NCBI RefSeq assembly: GCF_012274265.1
Contig: NZ_JAANYY010000002.1
Location: 682,001-746,000, forward strand
Source of the DNA: Sphingopyxis microcysteis
GTDB lineage: Bacteria; Pseudomonadota; Alphaproteobacteria; Sphingomonadales; Sphingomonadaceae
Length of the DNA: 64,000 nt
Reading direction: 5' to 3'
Positions within the stretch are counted from its first letter, which is position 1; the number at the start of each line of letters is the position of its first letter. A model generated the notes under the pieces. That model searched no databases. It was given only the letters and a program-made list of their open reading frames with translations, and had not been told where the DNA came from. Shown piece by piece: positions 61,315 through 64,000 of this stretch. The translations under genes were made by a program, and so were the position numbers.

Positions 61315-61760
61315 GTTCGCACAAAGACACAAAGACACGAAGGGGGCAGGGCATGGATATCGAACAGCTCTGCACTATCGTCGTCGATTGCGGCTTCAAA
61401 CTTCATCAGGATATTGGCCCCGGCTTACTGGAGTCGGCCTACGAAGCGATGTTGGCGGCCAAACTGTGTGCTTTGGGATTAAAAGTCGATCGGCAGGTGC
61501 CGATCGACTTGACCTACGACGGCATTGCCATTCCCAACGCCTTTCGGATCGATTTGCTGGTCGATGATAGGGTCTTGATAGAGCTCAAGTCGAGCGAGAC
61601 AACCGCCCCGGTTCATGCGAAGCAAGTTATTACTTATTTGAGATTAATGGGTTTGACCCACGGATTTGTCATGAACTTCGGTACCCTGACATTTAAAGAA
61701 GGCGTCCGGCGCCTGCTGAATGACCCGACGCTCTTCGTGTCTTCGTGTCTTCGTGCGAAC
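61315..61760. mobile_element. GxxExxY gene bounded by 28-bp inverted repeats (candidate mobile cassette)
   Basis: Left arm 61315-61342 (GTTCGCAC...GACACGAAG) and right arm 61733-61760 are complementary at 26 of 28 positions, and both are built of the unit GACAC(A/G)AA. The pair encloses the GxxExxY gene almost exactly; the right arm encodes part of its C-terminus. No transposase is present. Movement is inferred from the arrangement only. Confidence 0.5.
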
Positions 61761-61781
61761 AAACTGCGCGACGTCGGATGA
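61353..61781 (+). CDS. GxxExxY protein (PD-(D/E)XK-like)
   Basis: A 142-residue protein with the naming motif in DIGPGLLESAYEAMLAAKLC and a nuclease-like core: ENxx-type helix, then FRIDLLVDDRVLIELKSSET, which carries the D...E-x-K pattern of PD-(D/E)XK enzymes, and HAKQVITYLRLMGLTHGFVM. The C-terminal VSSCLRANK is encoded by the right inverted repeat. The function of the family is unknown to me; a DNA-cleaving or restriction-like role is inference from the fold. The ATG of rnr overlaps its stop. Confidence 0.88.
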   Translation: MDIEQLCTIVVDCGFKLHQDIGPGLLESAYEAMLAAKLCALGLKVDRQVPIDLTYDGIAIPNAFRIDLLVDDRVLIELKSSETTAPVHAKQVITYLRLMGLTHGFVMNFGTLTFKEGVRRLLNDPTLFVSSCLRANKLRDVG

Positions 61782-64000
61782 AAAAGCCCAAGCCACAGCC
61801 CGGACTCCCGACGCGCGAGCAGATCCTTCGCTTTATCGAAGCGAGTAAGGATGCGGTCGGCAAGCGTGAGATCGCGAAGCATTTTGCGCTGCACGGCAAC
61901 GACAAGATCGCATTGAAGGCGCTGCTCAAGGACATGACCGACGAGGGGCTGGTCGACATGGCGCCGGGCCGGGCGTTCCATAAGCATGGCGGCCTACCGC
62001 GGGTGACGGTGCTGCGCGTCGTCGCGATCGAGGGCAGCAACCTCTGGGCGGTTCCCGACCGCTGGGAAGGAACCGCGCCGCCGCCGCGGCTACGCGTGAT
62101 GGAGCAGGGGCGAAAAGGCGCGCTCGGCGTCGGCGACCGCATCCTTGCGCGCACCGAGGAGCGCGGCAACGGCCACGTCGCCCATCCGATGAAGCGGCTC
62201 GCGGCGAGCGCCGAGACGGTGATCGGCGTGCTGGTCGAGGACGTTGGTCCGGGCGGCAAGCCGATGATCTGGCTGCGTCCCGCCGACAAGCGCGCGCGGT
62301 TCGACTTCGCGGTTGCGGACAAGGGCGATGCCGACATCGGCGACCTCGTGCGCGCCGAACTGACCGGACGCGGCGCGGCGATCAAGGCGAAGGTCATCGA
62401 CCGGATCGGCGACCCCTTTGCGCCGAAGTCGCTGAGCATGATCGCGATCGCGCGGCACGAGATCCCGCATGTTTTTGACGGCGAAACGATTGCTGAGGCC
62501 GAACGCGCGGCCAGGCTGCCGCTTACCCCCGACGGGCGCGAGGATTTGCGCGACCTGCCGATCGTCGCGATCGACCCCATCGACGCGCGCGACCATGACG
62601 ACGCCGTCTGGGCGATCGCCGACGAGGATCCGGGCAACAAGGGCGGCTATAGGGCGATCGTCGCGATCGCCGACGTCAGTTTTTATGTCCGCCCCGACGG
62701 CGACCTCGACCGCGAGGCACGGCGGCGCGGCAACAGCGTCTATTTCCCCGACCGCGTCGTGCCGATGCTCCCCGAAACGCTGTCGGCGGGGGTTTGTTCG
62801 CTGAAAGCGCGCGAAGACCGCGCCGCGATGGCGTGCCACCTGGTTATCGACAAGCATGGCAAGGTGACGTCATGGCGCTTTAACCGCGCGCTCGTGCGGC
62901 TGCGCGCAAACATCGCCTATGAACACGCACAAGCGGCCTATGATGCCGATACGCCGCGGGACGATTGGGACGCCGATGTGCTCCCGACGCTGCGGAACCT
63001 GTGGGCTTGCTGGGCTTTGCTCGCGAAAGCGCGCGCGGCCCGCGCGCCGCTCGACCTCGATCTGCCCGAACGTCAGGTGATCCTCGACGAGGCGGGCGGC
63101 ATCGCCGAAATCCGCGTGCGCGACCGGCTCGATTCGATGCGGCTGATCGAGGATTATATGATCGCGGCGAATGTCGCGGCGGCAAAAGCGCTCGAGGCGA
63201 AGAAATCGCCGGTCATGTACCGCATCCACGAGCCGCCGAGCCGCGAGAAGCTGGTCAGCCTCAAGGATTATCTCGAAACCTTTGAACAAAGCTTCGCGCT
63301 GGGGCAGGTGATCACGCCTGCGGTGTTCAACCGGCTGATCGACGGCTTTTCGGAGGACGACCGGCTGCCCGAGATCATGCAGGCGATCCTGCGCAGCCAG
63401 ACGCAGGCCTATTACGGCCCCGCCAATGCGGGCCATTTCGGCCTCGCGCTCGGCTCTTACGCCCATTTCACCTCGCCGATCCGCCGTTACGCCGACCTGA
63501 TCGTCCACCGCGCGCTGGTCGATAGTTACAAGCTCGAAGTCCCGGGCAAACCCAGGAACCTGCCCGCGCGCACCGGGCTGGGGGAGGCCGATGCCAAGGG
63601 GCTGTCGCGCATCGGCGAGGCGATCAGCGCATTGGAACGCCGCGCGATGGAGGCCGAGCGCGAGACGGTCGATCGCTATGTCGCGGCCTATCTGGCGGGC
63701 AAGACCGGTGAAATCGTCGCGGCGCGGATCACCGGGGTGCAGCCCTTCGGCTTTTTCGCGACGGTCGACGGGCTCGGCGGCGATGGGCTGGTGCCGGTAT
63801 CGACGCTGGGCAGCGAACGCTTCTTTTACGACGAAGCGGCGCGGAGCCTAGACAGCGAGCATGGCCGCGTCAGCTATACCGTCGGTCAGCGGCTGGACCT
63901 GCGGCTGATGGACGCGAACCCGGTGAGTGGCGCACTGCGTTTCGAGCTGCCCGATGCACCCGAAGGCGGCTTCCGCAATCGCCCGCCGCGCCGCGACGGG
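61778..64000 (+). CDS. rnr: ribonuclease R (3' end off window)
   Basis: The first 741 codons of an RNB-family 3'-5' exoribonuclease; the frame is open to the window edge. A winged-helix start (PTREQILRFIEASKDAVGKR) precedes the cold-shock domains. The RNB catalytic motif is VAIDPIDARDHDDAVW with the metal-binding aspartates, followed by AIADVSFYVRPDGDLDREAR and HFGLALGSYAHFTSPIRRYA. An S1 domain begins near residue 640 (GEIVAARITGVQPFGFFATV). It degrades structured RNA. ATG 61778 overlaps the GxxExxY stop (ATGA), an overlap probably created by insertion upstream. Confidence 0.94.
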   Translation, partial: MKKPKPQPGLPTREQILRFIEASKDAVGKREIAKHFALHGNDKIALKALLKDMTDEGLVDMAPGRAFHKHGGLPRVTVLRVVAIEGSNLWAVPDRWEGTAPPPRLRVMEQGRKGALGVGDRILARTEERGNGHVAHPMKRLAASAETVIGVLVEDVGPGGKPMIWLRPADKRARFDFAVADKGDADIGDLVRAELTGRGAAIKAKVIDRIGDPFAPKSLSMIAIARHEIPHVFDGETIAEAERAARLPLTPDGREDLRDLPIVAIDPIDARDHDDAVWAIADEDPGNKGGYRAIVAIADVSFYVRPDGDLDREARRRGNSVYFPDRVVPMLPETLSAGVCSLKAREDRAAMACHLVIDKHGKVTSWRFNRALVRLRANIAYEHAQAAYDADTPRDDWDADVLPTLRNLWACWALLAKARAARAPLDLDLPERQVILDEAGGIAEIRVRDRLDSMRLIEDYMIAANVAAAKALEAKKSPVMYRIHEPPSREKLVSLKDYLETFEQSFALGQVITPAVFNRLIDGFSEDDRLPEIMQAILRSQTQAYYGPANAGHFGLALGSYAHFTSPIRRYADLIVHRALVDSYKLEVPGKPRNLPARTGLGEADAKGLSRIGEAISALERRAMEAERETVDRYVAAYLAGKTGEIVAARITGVQPFGFFATVDGLGGDGLVPVSTLGSERFFYDEAARSLDSEHGRVSYTVGQRLDLRLMDANPVSGALRFELPDAPEGGFRNRPPRRDG

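Noticed and set aside
59273-61399. 708-codon minus frame over phaR and proS
   Set aside because: Both plus-strand genes are unmistakable; the antisense product is low-complexity and Arg/Asp-rich.
1-64000. tRNA, rRNA, transposase, CRISPR array or replication origin
   Set aside because: Looked for by eye on both strands; nothing with the needed structure or motifs was seen, though a tRNA could be missed without a covariance search.

Overview
The window is one 64 kb stretch of a GC-rich alphaproteobacterial chromosome. I place it in the Sphingomonadales, most likely Sphingopyxis or a close relative. The grounds are the style of the short intergenic palindromes (ends CCGTTCG...CGAACGG and CGTCATTGCGAGCG), a C4-pathway 5-aminolevulinate synthase, the carboxyspermidine route to spermidine, a large TonB-dependent receptor and a PccR/ScfR-type propionate regulator. 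This is inference from gene content; no search was run. I saw no rRNA, tRNA, CRISPR array, transposase or prophage. Most of the region is core chromosome with a few accessory islets.

Layout. 1-3.3 kb: two tandem MAPEG-type membrane proteins (the first cut by the window edge), a class III CoA-transferase and an MFS transporter, all on minus. 3.5-6.8 kb: a LuxR-type regulator divergent from a TauD-like oxygenase and a flavin monooxygenase that overlap as ATGA, with a perfect 10+10 bp dyad between them. 6.9-13.1 kb: a polyamine block (ornithine decarboxylase, carboxynorspermidine decarboxylase and carboxynorspermidine synthase) interrupted by a cNMP-domain/thioredoxin-reductase-like fusion and a DUF486 protein. 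13.1-20.6 kb: threonine dehydratase, a lipoprotein, an acetyltransferase, an ECF sigma/anti-sigma/fasciclin cluster, nitroreductase, an SF0329-like protein, hemA and a Cys-rich secreted protein. 20.6-32.8 kb: murI, plsY-dprA, a prolyl-hydroxylase-like protein, a vWA protein, an unknown secreted protein, topA, a secreted lipase and the lepB-rnc-era operon. 33.7-37 kb: pgi and gor.

37-47.2 kb is a complete propionyl-CoA to succinyl-CoA module: a ScfR/PccR-like regulator divergent from pccB, then a CdiI-like immunity gene, methylmalonyl-CoA epimerase, methylmalonyl-CoA mutase, biotin synthase (cofactor supply for the carboxylase), two AT-rich genes of unknown function and pccA. TTTGCAA-type direct repeats lie between the regulator and pccB.

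47.2-64 kb: a CsaA-like tRNA-binding protein, an esterase, a third MAPEG protein, a cyclase, an MHS-type transporter with a soluble insertion, alr, then a minus-strand cluster of TonB-dependent receptor, AspH-like hydroxylase and prolyl-4-hydroxylase-like oxygenase. After that come phaR, proS, a GxxExxY gene between 28-bp inverted repeats, and RNase R, which runs off the right edge.

The most notable candidates for something undescribed are the receptor/AspH/P4H cluster, with a second P4H-like paralogue at 23.4 kb; the vWA protein carrying a receptor-type N-terminal signature; the GxxExxY gene whose inverted repeat is part of its own coding sequence; and the foreign-looking genes inside the propionate operon. 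Several starts are TTG or GTG, and many frames extend artificially upstream through palindromic repeats, so starts were chosen after the repeat, at a ribosome binding site or at a stop-start overlap.
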